In this document: positions 40,514 through 54,300 of the stretch, piece by piece
Layout: every line of letters begins with the position of its first letter
How positions within the stretch are numbered: the first letter of the stretch is position 1
Source: Annona cherimola
Taxonomy: Eukaryota; Streptophyta; Magnoliopsida; Magnoliales; Annonaceae
Length of the DNA stretch: 64,000 nt
Direction of reading: 5' to 3'
Assembly (NCBI GenBank): GCA_030490835.1
Contig: CM059975.1
Span: 5,979,579-6,043,578, forward strand
Program-made: the position numbers and the translations under genes
Notes under the pieces: generated by a model
The model's input: only the letters and a program-made list of their open reading frames with translations
Told to the model about the DNA's origin: nothing
Databases searched by the model: none

Positions 40514-43500
40514 GTTCTATATAAAAGTTATGTGAACATATTATTTTGTTTAATTTTTGGTTAACTTATCTGCTTGTGCTATATCTGCCAGCATTTATTC
40601 TATTTTCATATCGAAGTAATGAAAATAAAATATTATGATCATTCTAGGCATTATGAATCTAAACCATGCACTAAGGATTGAACAATTAACTACTCTTGTG
40701 GTTAAAAGTTCCAATAAGGAAAAATGGAACTTTGATAAGTGAGATTGTTAAAATTGCATGTGTTTTATGATTATAAAGTATAAAATTTTGAAAACTTTCA
40801 AGGGGGTATCATGTCCAAAAAGGTAACTAATGCCAAAATTTATATTCAGAAAATTCTAAAGTATTGCTAAAGGTAATAAAGATGAAACGAGTACGATTCA
40901 TTCGAATTTGATTTCAATAAGGTATAAAGTTAAAGGAAATATAAGGGAGTACTTATCTCTTCTTACTTTGAAACTAAATGCACTAAGGATAAAGCGGATT
41001 TGCTTGTGCATTTAGTTTTGATTCTCCTAAACACAATTTGGTCAGTTTAAAGTTAATTATAACTGACAAAAGGATAAATGATCTATTGATGAGTTTATTT
41101 TTTATTGTGTGCAAAAGGAGAATAAATTAAAGTAAGAATATACTAAAAGTATTCACTTGGCAAGTACCTTTAAGGACATAAAAAAATGATTAATAAACTA
41201 CGGATGGTCCAATACAAATTTGGTTATTACTTTTGACAGGCTCTTGGACACATAGAGGAGAATTGTATTAATAATGAGTACATTTTTCACTTTGGTTTGT
41301 TCAGTGATTAATTTAGCCTTAGACCCAAGACACATTTTTATGAATAGATTTGGTATTGCTATTCATGTAAGGGTGTCCATGTGGGGTTGCTTGAGTTGCT
41401 AAAAGGCCAAATGATGATGAAAGATTCATCGATAGAGGCGATAGCAAATCAAATACTATTGAGGCTATATGAACATTTAAGTTATTATTATTGTTAAAAA
41501 CTAAATTTTATTTAAATTCAAAAGAGATATATGGTACCATTTTTTAAATGGAATTTGGTTTCTATTTCTGTATTGAATAAATTTAGTTATTTTTATTCAT
41601 TTGGAAATAGTCATTTTAGTTCCTTCTTTTGAATTTAAATATTATTGGATATGCTGAACAATATCAAGATGTAAATCCTATGATCCCACATTCAGTTCTA
41701 TTGAGACCAAAAATGTCAATTCTTTGAGGAAATTGAGCTGAGGGGGAGATATAGTTAGGGACTATGTCTTTAAAGAGAAATCTATAAGACATCGTTGATA
41801 AACAGGATATTCCTGATGATCAAGCTCAACAACCTCAAGAATGGATGTCATTGAAGTAATCTACTAGAGAAAGGAGAATGCGAGCCAATACGTCAGGATG
41901 ACATTGGAATGGTGGAAGGCGATTTCATCAAACAATGCAAAGTAAAACCTTTCAAAAGTAGATTGATGTCATAAGTATGTGATTAAGTTCATGAAAGACA
42001 ATGATGTTTTGGTAGCCTATTCTATTACCTAAAGGTATAAAGTTGATTGGTTATAAATGGATATTTAAAACCAAGAAGGAAGGTAATGTGGAAAGGCATA
42101 AGGCTTGTCTTGTCTCAATGAACTTTACTCAAAAGTAAGGCATATATTACAAAGAAATTTTCTCTCCGGTTTTATTGAAAATTTCTTTCAAGATAAATGG
42201 TTTTAATAATGGGTTTTAACCTTGAGCTATGGTAAATGGATGTAAAGATAACATTTATAATAAATTTTCAGTTTTTAAGATAAAAAAGATCCATCTACAA
42301 GCTTAAGCAAGTTTCCTAATAATGGTATTGCAAATGTCATCAAATGATCATTTCATTTGGTCTTGAAATGAATTCGGTTGATGATTGCATATACTATAAT
42401 TTCAGTGGGAGTAATCATATTTTCAGTGGGAGTAACACAGATATATTGTTTCCCAACATCAAGATAAGTTTATTGCATAAACTTAAGATATTTTTGTCAA
42501 AGAATTTTGAAACGAAATATGTCTTTTGTATTAGGAATTCAGATATATCAAGATTATTCTAGATGTATTCTTGGATTATTACAAAATACCCATATTAAGA
42601 AAATATTTAAGATACTTGATATGCAGGATTGCAAATTAAGAATACCTCCTTGCTAAGGAAGACAAAATTAATTTTATCTAAATCAATGTCCCAAGAATGA
42701 TTTTAAGTCTAAGGAAATGCAAAAGACTCCCTATGCTTTAGCAGTGGGAAGTTTGATTTATGTTCAGGTTTTGAATCTCAAGATGTATGTATTCGGTTAC
42801 TGCGTACATTATTGAGATGTTGGGCAGATATTTAAGTAATTCAGGAATGGATCTTTAAAATGCAGCCAAACGGATTTTTAAAAAAAACATTTTTAGAAAA
42901 CAAAACATTATATGTTCACATACAGAAAGTCATATAAATAAGAGATCATTTGGTATTCAGATTGTTACTTTATTGGATGCAAATACAGTTTGAGATCCAC
43001 TTCAGGCTATATTTATCTGTTTGTTAGAAAAGCTATATCAGGAAAAAAGTGCTTAGCAGACATTTATAGCTTTTCGACCATGACAACAGAGTTTATAGCA
43101 TATTATGGGGCATCCAATTATGGAATATGACTACAGAATATTGTCACAGGGCTGCAAAATATAAATAACATTGAAAGACCACTTAAGTTATTTTGTGACA
43201 ATAAATTAGTAGTCTAATATTCCAATAACAACAGGAGTACAGCAATGTTCCTGGTTGTTAAGGAAAGGATTCAGGAAAATAAAGTGTCTATAAAGCATAT
43301 TGCGACAAACTCCAAAATTGCGGATCCGCTTACTAAGGGTAACACCTTATGGTCTTTCATGAGCATACTGCTCATACAGGTGTTGTATCATTTAATGATA
43401 TGCTAGTTAAGTGGGAGTTTGTATTTATTTGTTTTTCTGGTCTGGACACTTTACTATGGTTATGGATATTTTCTGCAGAAATAAAGTATTCGGTATTTTG

Positions 43501-43795
43501 GTTTTTCAGTATTTTTGATTTTGGTTTGATCTCACCAAATAAGGTGGACCAGTTGGAAATAGGCATGTTAGATCACATTACATGTAATTTCCATGCTACG
43601 CATCCATACTTGATCTATGTCATTTGGTTATGTTTGATATATGTGATCATGGATGGGTCTAGTTACGATAAATGTGACAAAGGCCGCCTTGGTTCTATGT
43701 TGGCATAACTAATGGACGAGATTGTTCGGAGATGATTTTAGTATGATAGCAAAAGGTTTTGAGCTCATAAGGTTATATATATAATTATAAAATAT

Positions 43796-43906
43796 ATGTA
43801 GTCCAAAATTCCAACAATCTCCCACTTGGACTACATAATTTTATAATTTTAGCATGAGATAGATCCTGCATTGATTATGGATTTAATCAATGGTTGTTCT
43901 CTAACA
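43796..43906 (+). repeat. Rearranged PPT and truncated 3' LTR
   Basis: 43843-43906 repeats the last 64 bp of the 5' LTR without a difference. Just before it, 43796-43836 is bounded by ATGTAGTCCAA and TTGGACTACAT, and between them the polypurine tract and LTR start read in antisense (CCAACAATCTCCCAC). About 400 bp of the 3' LTR is missing. Confidence 0.8.
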
Positions 43907-43911
43907 TCATC

Positions 43912-44374
43912 TACTCCACTCGACGCTTCTCATGGTTGTACATATCTTATGGGCTAGCACTTGTTAACAATGGCCTCGTCAGACCCATTAATTTATAAGC
44001 TTTCACAAAGACATCTTATTTGCTGGGCAAGCCATAAGCTGGATCAAACAAGCACCCATCCTGCCCTGCTCTTCCCCTGTTCAGTTCAAGAACCAGCTTT
44101 AATGGGCAACTTGGCCCACTGCCTTACCCCAAGCTGTGAGTAAATTCCATGCATATCGTCATTTGAATGAGCCATTCATCCACCTAAAGACAAAAATATC
44201 TCAGCAAAATGAAAGGCAAATGAGTGAGATCTATTGAGTTCTGGAACTCTTGGAAGAGGCAAAACCTGTAGATCATATCTTACACTAAGAAAGGAGGTTA
44301 CTTTGGTTGGAAGGATAGCTTAAGGACGGCTAGATAAGTAAAAGAGGAGGAGAAATAATGATTTGCCTGTTATG
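43912..44374. other. Spacer between copia and hAT elements
   Basis: The ORF at 43961-44143 (+) has no recognised similarity. Nothing else is supported. Confidence 0.4.
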
Positions 44375-44382
44375 CTTGCATA

Positions 44383-46322
44383 TAGGGTTGCAACTTGGTC
44401 CGGGTAGGTCTGAGTAGAGATGGAACCTACCCTTATCCTATTTTAGAAAACCTCTACCCTATCCTATTTTAAGCCGGGTCAGTTCGGAGTCTATCATACC
44501 CTATTTTTTTAAGGGCGGGTCAGTTTCAGATCCAAATTGGTTTCTAAAAAATCATATCATCATGTAATATGCGGCCACAGACATGAACTACAAAATGAAC
44601 AACCTATTAACTTAACTGTCCTCATACATAAAGCACAGCAAAATAAATAACCCGCTAAATGATTAACAGTCCAAACTTGAATCTTTGTAAAATAAAAAAT
44701 CTTTTACATGCAATCAACCACCTACACGAATCTCTGCAAAATAAATCTCTTATCAACTTAACTATCCAGATATTCTATCAAATAAAACTGTCCACACATG
44801 AATCACTACAAAATATGTAACCTCGTTACATGTAATTAACTGTCCAGACATTGCAAATGAATAATCAATTACATGTAATTTTTTGCAATCATCAACCTAT
44901 ATAAGCATGTAAATATAACAAACATATTTAAACATCCAAAACTGTTCACACATTGAATGTTCTAATAATTCAAACCAATACAACTCGAATCAAATTGTAA
45001 ATCTAATGAACGAAAATAAAAGTTCAAACTTGAATAAAATTCAAATTCAGAAACATCTTCTTCTCTCAAGCTTTCATCCTTCATGTAGAATGTGTAAAAT
45101 ATAAAATTGAGTAAGAATCATTTGACCTTTAAAATACAATGGACTGAAGAATGATAAATAAATATTAACAAAACCTTATCAGGAATTGTGGCAATATTGC
45201 AATATTGATTAAAATATGTAACCATTTATATATAAAAATATATCATGCAAAATGAATTGAACTAAGAACAAATTTTTTTAATACAAGTAAGGATCAACAA
45301 AACATATATTTCAATACATTAAACAAGAGGAATATACCAATGTAGCTCAAACATCTAAAGTCCAAACCTAAACTTCATAACTAAAATGTTTTCATTTTTT
45401 TAACCTTCAGAACATTAAATAGCAATAAGCAAAACTAATAATTGAAGACAAGAACATGAATTTCAAATAGAAAGAAAGTATTAGAGATAACATATTGAAT
45501 CAGCACAACCATCTTAGATGACTATTTTGAAAACATTAATCCCTACTTATCATCTTATTATAAGAACAACAAATTAACATAGAAAAGACTATAGACTATA
45601 AATTTCTAAGTAATAAAGACTTAACAAATCAATCAAGTTATGTAGAACCATCAACATTATCCAATAATATAATGATTGATGATTAACATCATAGCAAAAT
45701 GCTTAGACATTAGAATTAATAATTATTACTTAAAAATTAACAATGCAACATAAAAGGGGAGGTCTTCCATGACTTCCTATTTCATCTATCCCATTTAGTT
45801 CAATCCGGGCTTCAATCAACAAGATTTCAATCTTAGATCTACTTGAAAAATACAAACAAATCATTTAGACAATATGCAAATCAAAAGTTCAAGCCTACCT
45901 AAGTGTCCATACTCGAATCTTAAAACAAGTTGTGGATTGCACTCGAATCCTAAGCTATATGACTTAGATTCAATTTGAATATCATGGTAATGCAGAAACC
46001 TAAAGGTATTAAAGTATTCCCTGTTCGATTTGGGGAAAAAACCAAAAACCTTAACTTCTACAACTTTCTTCTTCGGCGACCGCAACAACGGCGGAAGAAA
46101 ATGCTGAATCAGCAATGTAGCATGGATGGGATGGGGGCGATAGACGCGTGGTGACGCTTTTCTTCTCTGGCAAGCAGCGATTGAAATAGAGAAGGCTCCG
46201 AGGCTGCGATTGAAACAGAGGAGGTGCGGCCGGGATGGGGGCTAGGAGTGACAGTGATGGGCAAGGATCTCCTTCTCCGGCAAATCGCCGCCGCTAGGGT
46301 TTGGGAGAAAAGCATATGGAGT

Positions 46323-46360
<38 letters not shown>

Positions 46361-46611
46361 CAGGCGAGCTGCGTGTCCAGGGGAGAGGATAGGCTTTAGA
46401 TTTTTAGGGCTCTCTTTAATAGGTATATATATATATATGTACGAATAATATATTATAAATAATATGTAATCCGGGTCGGTTCCGAGTACCCAGCACTTGG
46501 AACCGACCATACCCAAATTTGAACGGGTATTTAACACACGGAACCGAACTGACTCCATTTAGGATACCCAACGGGTCAGCCTGTGGATACCCGGACCGAG
46601 TTGCACCCGTA
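44383..46611. mobile_element. Non-autonomous hAT-like element, 2.2 kb, 8-bp target duplication
   Basis: The left end TAGGGTTGCAACTTGGTCC and right end (complement TACGGGTGCAACTCGGTCC) form an inverted repeat with few differences. Perfect 8-bp direct repeats CTTGCATA flank it (44375-44382, 46612-46619), a hAT signature. Most of the interior is AT-rich and non-coding. About 46070-46330 near the right end is GC-rich and coding-like on the minus strand (ORF 46109-46558), next to a GA repeat at 46329-46357. No transposase was found. Confidence 0.85.
46329..46357. repeat. GA dinucleotide microsatellite
   Basis: About 14 GA units inside the 2.2-kb hAT-like element. Confidence 0.85.
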
Positions 46612-46619
46612 CTTGCATA

Positions 46620-48322
46620 GGTAGCCATTCACTTGGTGGTGTGTGGCTAGCACATCCTCCGGCTCCTTTCGAGGAAGACACCCAAGGCCCACTCGCCTTT
46701 CCAGTTGTCAACTGCTCAAAACCAACAAGAAAAGGAAAAAAAACGAAAATAGGGTTCTCCTGTCTAATCTATGAATAGTAACAACAGATACGAACCGTTT
46801 GACCTCATGGTCCAAAAATAGACAAACATATATTACAGCTAATATGGGATTATTGAGACCTCATATATGGGATGACACCACACAATCACTAACTTCCTTT
46901 GTGTCCTAATTTTTGAGGATCAAAGTGTGTCCAGGTCCCAAAATGAGATGAGAATATGATGGAATTTCTTTTTTTTAAAAAAGAAAAGAAAAAACTTTCT
47001 AATTTTTTTATTACTTCACTCATTCTCTCATTGAATTTCCTCATTCCATTCCACTGAAGTGCAGTAAAACTTGATTATAAAGTGGCTATAAATATGATAC
47101 TATTTACAACAATCCAATTTCATACAAAGCGGGTGAAGTATTGTAGAACTACAGAATTTTAGACACAATCCAGAAACAACGGCAGTGTCCAATTCAATAA
47201 ACAAAATTTTTTTGAAAAATATGAGGAGGCCCACGAAAATGCAGATTGAAAGAAGAAAGTGGACCACAGCATCATTACAGAGAGAAGCGTCTTTCATGCA
47301 TGGAAAGGAGTAATGCACGTTGTCGAATAGAAAGCCACAAAATGCTTGTGGGTCTAGAAGATTTACCCAGGGCGAGGGGATCTAAGAGCGACAGGAACTA
47401 AACAAGATATGGGCAGGTTAAAAGGATGAGTGAAAGTCAAAGAGCTCTGACTGGAGCTATGAAGGGCAGAGGCCGCTGTCAGCACTGAATTGAGAGCAAC
47501 GGAAAGAGACCACGTGAGGGGAGTCGTAAAAAGACAGCCCCACCTATTATTATTTATTACACAGTCCATTTCAGAACGTCCCTTTCTCCTTATCGAACTC
47601 GATGGATAATTCTCACTGAGGCATCTCCTGTCGGCACAAGTGATTCAAACCATTGGGCTTTTCTTCCAATCAGTTTCCCCAAAATCACAGAGGTGGGACA
47701 ACGGTCATCGAAAATGGGGGGGGGGGGGGGGGGGGGGCAACGAGATTTAACTTGTGATTTACCAGGATCGTCAGTTGTCACCATTTCTAAATACCCTTTA
47801 TCTTATATTTACTCATCTTCACTCCTGAAGTTATTTACCTTCAGGTCTTACCACGAAGGAAACACACCCATGACATTTATTTTGGCCACATTCCAACAAG
47901 TGCCCAAAGAAAATTTGCCGTGCTTCCTAGGGTGCCAAAAAAAGAGGGGGGCGAGAGAGAGGAACATGCCTCGTGGCAGTGCATTACCATCTAAGCCTCC
48001 TCATATAGTACATTGTGATACGATTAAAAAAGAACAACAGAAACATTCATCCATCTCCCCGTGATAAACCCGTGTGCGTACATGCTGTATATGCACATGA
48101 CTGCCATTGTGAGCAAATATCATATTATAATACAGAATGCTACTCTAGCCTGGTACTCCTGCCCTCCTTGAGGGAAGGTGGAACCACAACATGACAGGCG
48201 GTTGAATGGCGATCAGTACCAGACATGCAGTAACAAAAGGACCTGACAGATGCAATCCCAATACTAGGATTTCACAGGTCCCCGTGGCCCACGTAGTCAT
48301 CATGACTGTTGCTTGAGAACCT
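46620..48322. other. Intergenic DNA and 3' flank of the ARF gene
   Basis: No gene seen. It contains a run of 22 G at 47716-47737 and several short ORFs without recognisable content. The part next to 48323 is probably ARF 3' UTR and includes the decayed ARF tail at about 48220-48322. Confidence 0.5.
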
Positions 48323-51300
48323 CTAGACTGCAACTGAATTCAGGAGCTCGAGGTCTTGTCTGCTCATCGCCAGCACATCTTGTGGTGAGAGAATTTTGAT
48401 ACACCAAACACTGTTGACGAACTCCCTGGACAAAGCACAGACACCATTACATCAAAAGAAAATTTACGTTCCTTTTCAAAAATTTCAGAGAAAGGTAGAG
48501 GCGCACAATCATCATCATCATCAAGGGATCATCACAATAGCAATGGCAAAGGTCACGATGTGGAAAATGCCCATGATACATACACCACCAAAAAAAAAAA
48601 AAAAGGAATACGTGGCAACCAAGTTTAACTAACTCTCTTCCCTCTCTGGGCACAGACTGTATGTCAGAGACCCCGAGAGTATGAAATAAGCTTTCTCAGA
48701 AAGGGAAAGAAAAAAGCTCATTTCTCATGATCTGTCTGCCAGAAAGAACGCAACATTTTCTTTAAAACACACACACACACACTCTGCGAAAAAATTTATA
48801 TAGGGTGTGTTTCGCAATTGATAGAAAATGTCAAGTTAAAACATTTCAATTTAAAACTTTTCACTCTCCACAATAATTATATTTTTTAATAATTTTTCCA
48901 CATTTTCCTATACAACTACCCTACTTTTCAATCATTTCTACATAACTATTCACATAACTAATCTATTTATTTTAACTTTATCCTCTTTACGACTCATCAT
49001 TACCCCGATTATATTACATCATTTGACAATTTTTACTCTCTAAAACTTTTCATCAAAAATTTTATTCATTACCAAGCACACCCATAATTTGCTTAGTGCC
49101 CGGATACATGAAAATTCACATATATTAAACTTGCACAGACTTCTGTTGCGTTTTTTTGGTTGGATGGCCCCATGGCAATCACCTGTTTAGCTGTATGTCT
49201 AGGCCTAGGTTCAAAACCATATTTCAGTTGTTCTTTGCTGATAATAGAGTAGAATTTCAAGATAGTCTTTTGTTTTAACAGTGGCTCCATGGTAGGCATC
49301 GGGACTTCATTTGGCTCCATTGTTATATCCACTTCTACAGATTGTATTCTGGTTAAGTACATTTTGTGTTAATGGATTTTAGAGAGTAGATTTTCTGTTT
49401 TGGGATAAGGCAGGAAAAATGAAACACAAAAGAGCAGACTTAAGACTTTTATTCATGATTGTTTAACTTAGTGCCACAATTAGTAGTTTCTAGGCTCTTT
49501 TATGAGTACATTTGGGTTATACCAGTATATAGTTTTTGCTTTCTTTGTCACTGCTGAATATTGTCTTGTGCTTCTATGCTGTTTTTCCAAATTCCATTCC
49601 CAGGTTGCAGATATATATTGATGGCCTTTCTTCTCACAGCTTATTTCACTTGCCAACATATGGTAAAACCAACCTCATTCCATCAAACCATCAAAGCCTT
49701 CAGCCATTTTGTAGATCCATTATCAATTTATGTATTCAGGAAAACAAGAATTACAATATTCAAACACATCTGAAACAACTAGCAGCCATGACCAAATAAA
49801 ACCATAGAAAATATTCTTTCTTGATGCTACAAAGAAATAAAATATATGGAAGATGGTACTCACTGCCAGGGATCATCGCCGAGAAGGAGAACATCGTTCT
49901 CCCTGTCAACAAATACAAGCTGCCAGCCTGATCTCACAGGGTCCTCTAACTGGCCTTCAAGGCCAAACATTTGTGCGAGCTCACTGCGCAGCTGTTCATA
50001 GCTGCTGAACCTGGTTATATCCAGTGACCTCCCAAAGGACCCTGATTTGTAAACCTGTTGCAGTAGAAAACACAATCTGTAACAAATCACAACCAACTAT
50101 TTTAAGGAAGCTATCATACAAAGATTACACTCTGTTTCACTCAACAAAATACTCATAATTCATATCCGCAGGGTGTTTGTAGGTGTTCACTCCATTCCAT
50201 TGTAATCAGACAGTCATTTGATATTTATAACATTTGCTGGAAGACATGGAAAATCCCCACAAAATATCTGCTTGTTTACAAAAATGTTTTGGAATCAGGA
50301 CCATTGCTTCTATATTAAGCATAAAACTAATTTTTGCATAAACCTTGGTAAATGAACACCAAAGTCAACTGACTCAGGTAGGTGGAAGCCAAATTTTCTC
50401 TTTCAAGTGTGAAGAAAATGAATTCATCAATAAGCACACTAACATCAATTATCACCCGCTCCCTGCAGGTCATTGAAAGAAACAACATCTTCCAACAATT
50501 GTAATCTGACTGTATACCTTTAAACCATCATGACATAACTCCCTTATCCCTTTTGGAACCTTCAACTGTTAACATCAATATCTATTGGTAAACTTTCTAA
50601 GGTTTAGCATCCACACTTTTGCAAGGACAGCCAGATTTCTCACAATGCTAATATCATGTCAATTTCAAATATATGCTTGGAAAAGATAGGATAGATTTAG
50701 AAGCTCACCTTAACAAAGGTTCCAGATTGTGGGTAAACTTGGCCCACATTTTCTGATGAGTGCAAAAAGCCTGATTCCTCCAGGCTTGAGCTTGTCATTG
50801 CCGGATTAAGTGGGTAATCATTTCCAGTAGCACTCATAAAAGCAGCAGCAGTAAATGGCATGGTTGATGAATCGGCCTCACTGCCAAAACCTTTTAGACT
50901 TGACATGTTGTTCTGCATTAAAAGTGTTGAGGAGTCTCTTTTTACTCCAAAGAGCAGATTATTCTGAGGGTCTGTACTGCCTTCTTGGTCCACTGCAGAC
51001 TCTCTTCCAGGAAATGATGGCAGAGAGATATGCTGTGACACATGCAATTGCAGAGGCCCCATGTGATCCACCTGATGCAGAACAGACTGGACTCCAGAAG
51101 GAATGATAGGCCCAGTAGTAGCTTGCTTCGGCAACCAGGAGGCAGAATATGGGATGGATGCATCAGTTCTAGTAAGGTTGAAGAGGTTGGATGTATCATT
51201 CTGAGGGAATGGGCCAACGATACCATGTAAAGGAGAAAATCCAGATGAAGCAATTGTGTTTCCATTTGAGACTGGAAAATTCTGTTGCTGGTACAATGGA

Positions 51301-54300
51301 GATAAGGTTTGCAAAGAAGAGCCCTGCGATTGTGACGCCAACGCAAGCTGAGAGGACCCTGGTACTACATTTTGGACAGGTTGCTGGTCAGACAACTGCT
51401 GTTGCTGCTGCTGATGTTGCTGCTGCTGATGTTGTTGCTGTCGTGATTGCTGTTGTTGCTGCTGTGTTGGCAGAGGCAATTGTTGCAGTTGATCATTGAC
51501 AGAGGTGTGATGCTGCATCTGATTCTGAAGAAGCTGAGCCTGAGATTGGGTCTGAGGTTGGTTCCCTGGGATGTTCTGAAGAAACGCTTTTGACAATTGA
51601 GTTTGAGATTGCTGCAAAATCTGACTTTGTAATAGATTTGTTGATCGATTAGGAATATTATAAGGTTGCTGAAATTGCAAAAAGGATGGGGATGCCTGCT
51701 TTAGAGGATCCGAACTCCTCATCTCCTGTAAAGCTGCAGCAGCCATTGCTTGGTACATATCAGGCTGCAGACCCAATAGGGAAGTATCAAGCCTTGTTTG
51801 CATCCATGGTGCCATCCCCACGCCTTGGAAATTCAGAGATTGTATCCCTCGATCTCCACCATCTCCTCGGAACCACATGAGGGGAGAATTGAAACCCATA
51901 TCATCATCATTGCCACCTAGATAGAACAAAAGAGGGAGATTTTAACACAAAAGTTTACTAACAAAGAATTCTCAGTTGAAACTGAATAGGAACCAGTATA
52001 GTGTCGTCAATTTGTGTGGGGCCTAAGTAGCAATCATCAAGCATACCATGCAGGGATGGGAGTCCAGATGGCCATGGTCGCTTCAGTCTGTAAGGAAATG
52101 GAGACGGATACATTGGAAATGTTGTTAGTGGCTCGATTTCCCACAATGATACCCTGGGCTGTCTCTCTCCTGCTGTTGATTCATCCCATCCAACCTAAAC
52201 CCATAGGTAGCGACATCAGAATGTGAAGGTTTTGATAAAATTACAACAAAAAACAACTTTTGCCAAACGACATCAAGATTTTCTCAGCAAGCCTAATCCC
52301 TGATGGATACTTTTTGCTGCATGTATACCTTCACAGAGCGCCAGTGAGACTTTGGCCAACGAACAGGATCTAAATCACCTATGCCAGTTATTGTGCCCAT
52401 ATACCTATTCATAATACAATTTCATGATTATTTGACATGCATATACAACCAGAAATGGCAAACAAACACATGAGAATGGCTTACTGATCAAATGGTTAAG
52501 AACAATATTTAATATTCGGAAATGAAATTCCTAACACAGCACCAAAATGTTGTAAGGCTCGGGAAAAAAAAAGATCAAAAAGGAAAACTTACCGGCGGAC
52601 ACTTGATTCTTCTGTCTCAAACAGCATTCGAAAACGCATGCCAACAGAAACACGAGTGTGGTAAACTGCTTTAACATACTTGACAAGAGGTATAACAAAT
52701 TCGGATGGGCTTGCCCTGAAAGCAATAAAAAATAATAACCTGATCATGTTAAGTTTTGCAATAGTATTAGCAATATCCAATCTCATAAATTAAATCAGTT
52801 GTACCGTGGATTATAGAAAATTGTGAAACGACTATTTGTGGCGGCTGCATGAGCTGCTGCAGCAAGAAGCCCTATATGCATGCTATCACTTGATAAAACT
52901 GATGAAGGCATAACTGTTTGTGGTCGATTAGCACGGCGGATTCCAAGGAGTAACTGATTCTTTTCATTCCTAATGACACATTAATAATATAAAGGGTAAC
53001 CAAAGGGCTCAAACACAAAGTACATATTGTGTCACAGGATAAACTGATACAACCATAAGCCAAAGTGAACAGGAAATTTTTACTAGACAATACCAGATAA
53101 AAAGCACTGAATCACCAGCGACAAGCCTCTTTGCACTTACAAACACACTCCATCCAGTCGTAAGAAGATGGCGCTTAGGCTGACCTGAATGAGTAACAGC
53201 CTTAATGAATGGCAAGCTACTTTCAAAATAGCTTCCAGAGAGAGCAGAAACCCCACTGTTTATAGTGCGAATAAATTCATATGTTTTCCACATCAAATGT
53301 CAACAAAAAAAAAACATTGACACAGATGCATGAATCCTCAAATGATATTTAAATTCATGGATCTTACAAATTGATCAACAAATTGGGTATGTTTATTTAA
53401 ATCAGCATGAAACCAATGTGTAGTGTTTATCCAAAGATGCATTTTTTTTTTTCTGATTGGGAAGAGTTACCATAGGAGCTCACCTCGAAATATATGCCGA
53501 AATTTCCACTCATTATCATGAAGATCCCTTGCAATTAGTTCTTGAGCAGGGGGCTGCTGAGAAAAATCCTGCAAAGAAAAACAAAGAAAAGGAACACCCT
53601 CTTTTACTGCCCAGTTATAGGCCCTGAGCAGGTAAACTAAAATAGAAATTATAGAACTGCACTTAATGCATTATTCCAAATTAGTTGTAAAAGCAACAAA
53701 CCAGTGGAGGAAAAACTTTTTCAGCAGCCCGTCGTGGAACAGAAAATCCTCCATGAGTACTTGTATCGCTTGCAGTCAATGTCTTGCAGAAATAATTGGT
53801 CGGCTGTTTGCTAGTGTTACCCAAGTCAGCAGGCAGGAAGGGATCCTTTTGTTCTTGCTACACAAATTGATTAGCTAAAAATGAAATATTACTCAAATCT
53901 CACAAAAATTTAAAACAGACAAAGAAACACAAGTTCTGTACCGGACTTAATGGTTGTAAGGTCATCTGTGCATACACCTCATCCGTCTCCAAATCAGCCT
54001 GAATGATGACAGGTTGCATATGCAACTTTAGCAACCGCTGAATACTTTGTAGTTGGTATCTACGAAATTCAACATCAAGAGAAACTTACATGCATAGTCA
54101 CATTATGAAGCTGACAAATCAACTGAGGAGGTAGGTTTGGATAATTGGGTATATGAGCATCAACTTCCTTATTAGTTGAAGCAGCCACCTGCAAATGAAT
54201 ATCCAAAACTTTTTACTTTGAAATTTTTTCTAGTAAAATTTGGCAAAAACAAAGATCTCATCAACCCAACATGTGATTACATGATGCCATATTTTATGTA

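Larger units (their letters stand above)
37297..43906 (+). mobile_element. Ty1/copia LTR retrotransposon, decayed
   Basis: 6610 bp with TGTTGG...TCTAACA termini and a 5-bp target duplication TCATC (37292-37296, 43907-43911). The left LTR is 37297-37761, followed by a primer-binding site TGGTATCAGAGC (37764) complementary to initiator tRNA-Met. The leader (37780-40600) has a GC-rich block and a repeat array with hairpins. Translated fragments look like copia gag (about 40640-41130), reverse transcriptase (about 42000-42180 and 42340-42540) and RNase H ending near DPLTKG (about 43190-43340). All are broken by stops, frameshifts and deletions; protease and integrase were not identified. The 3' LTR is almost completely lost. 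The order RT then RNase H, and the PBS, place it in copia. It cannot move on its own proteins. Confidence 0.92.

Noticed and set aside
51191..51499. Plus-strand Ala/Val-rich ORF over the ARF polyQ region
   Set aside because: Antisense reading of CAG/CAA repeats.
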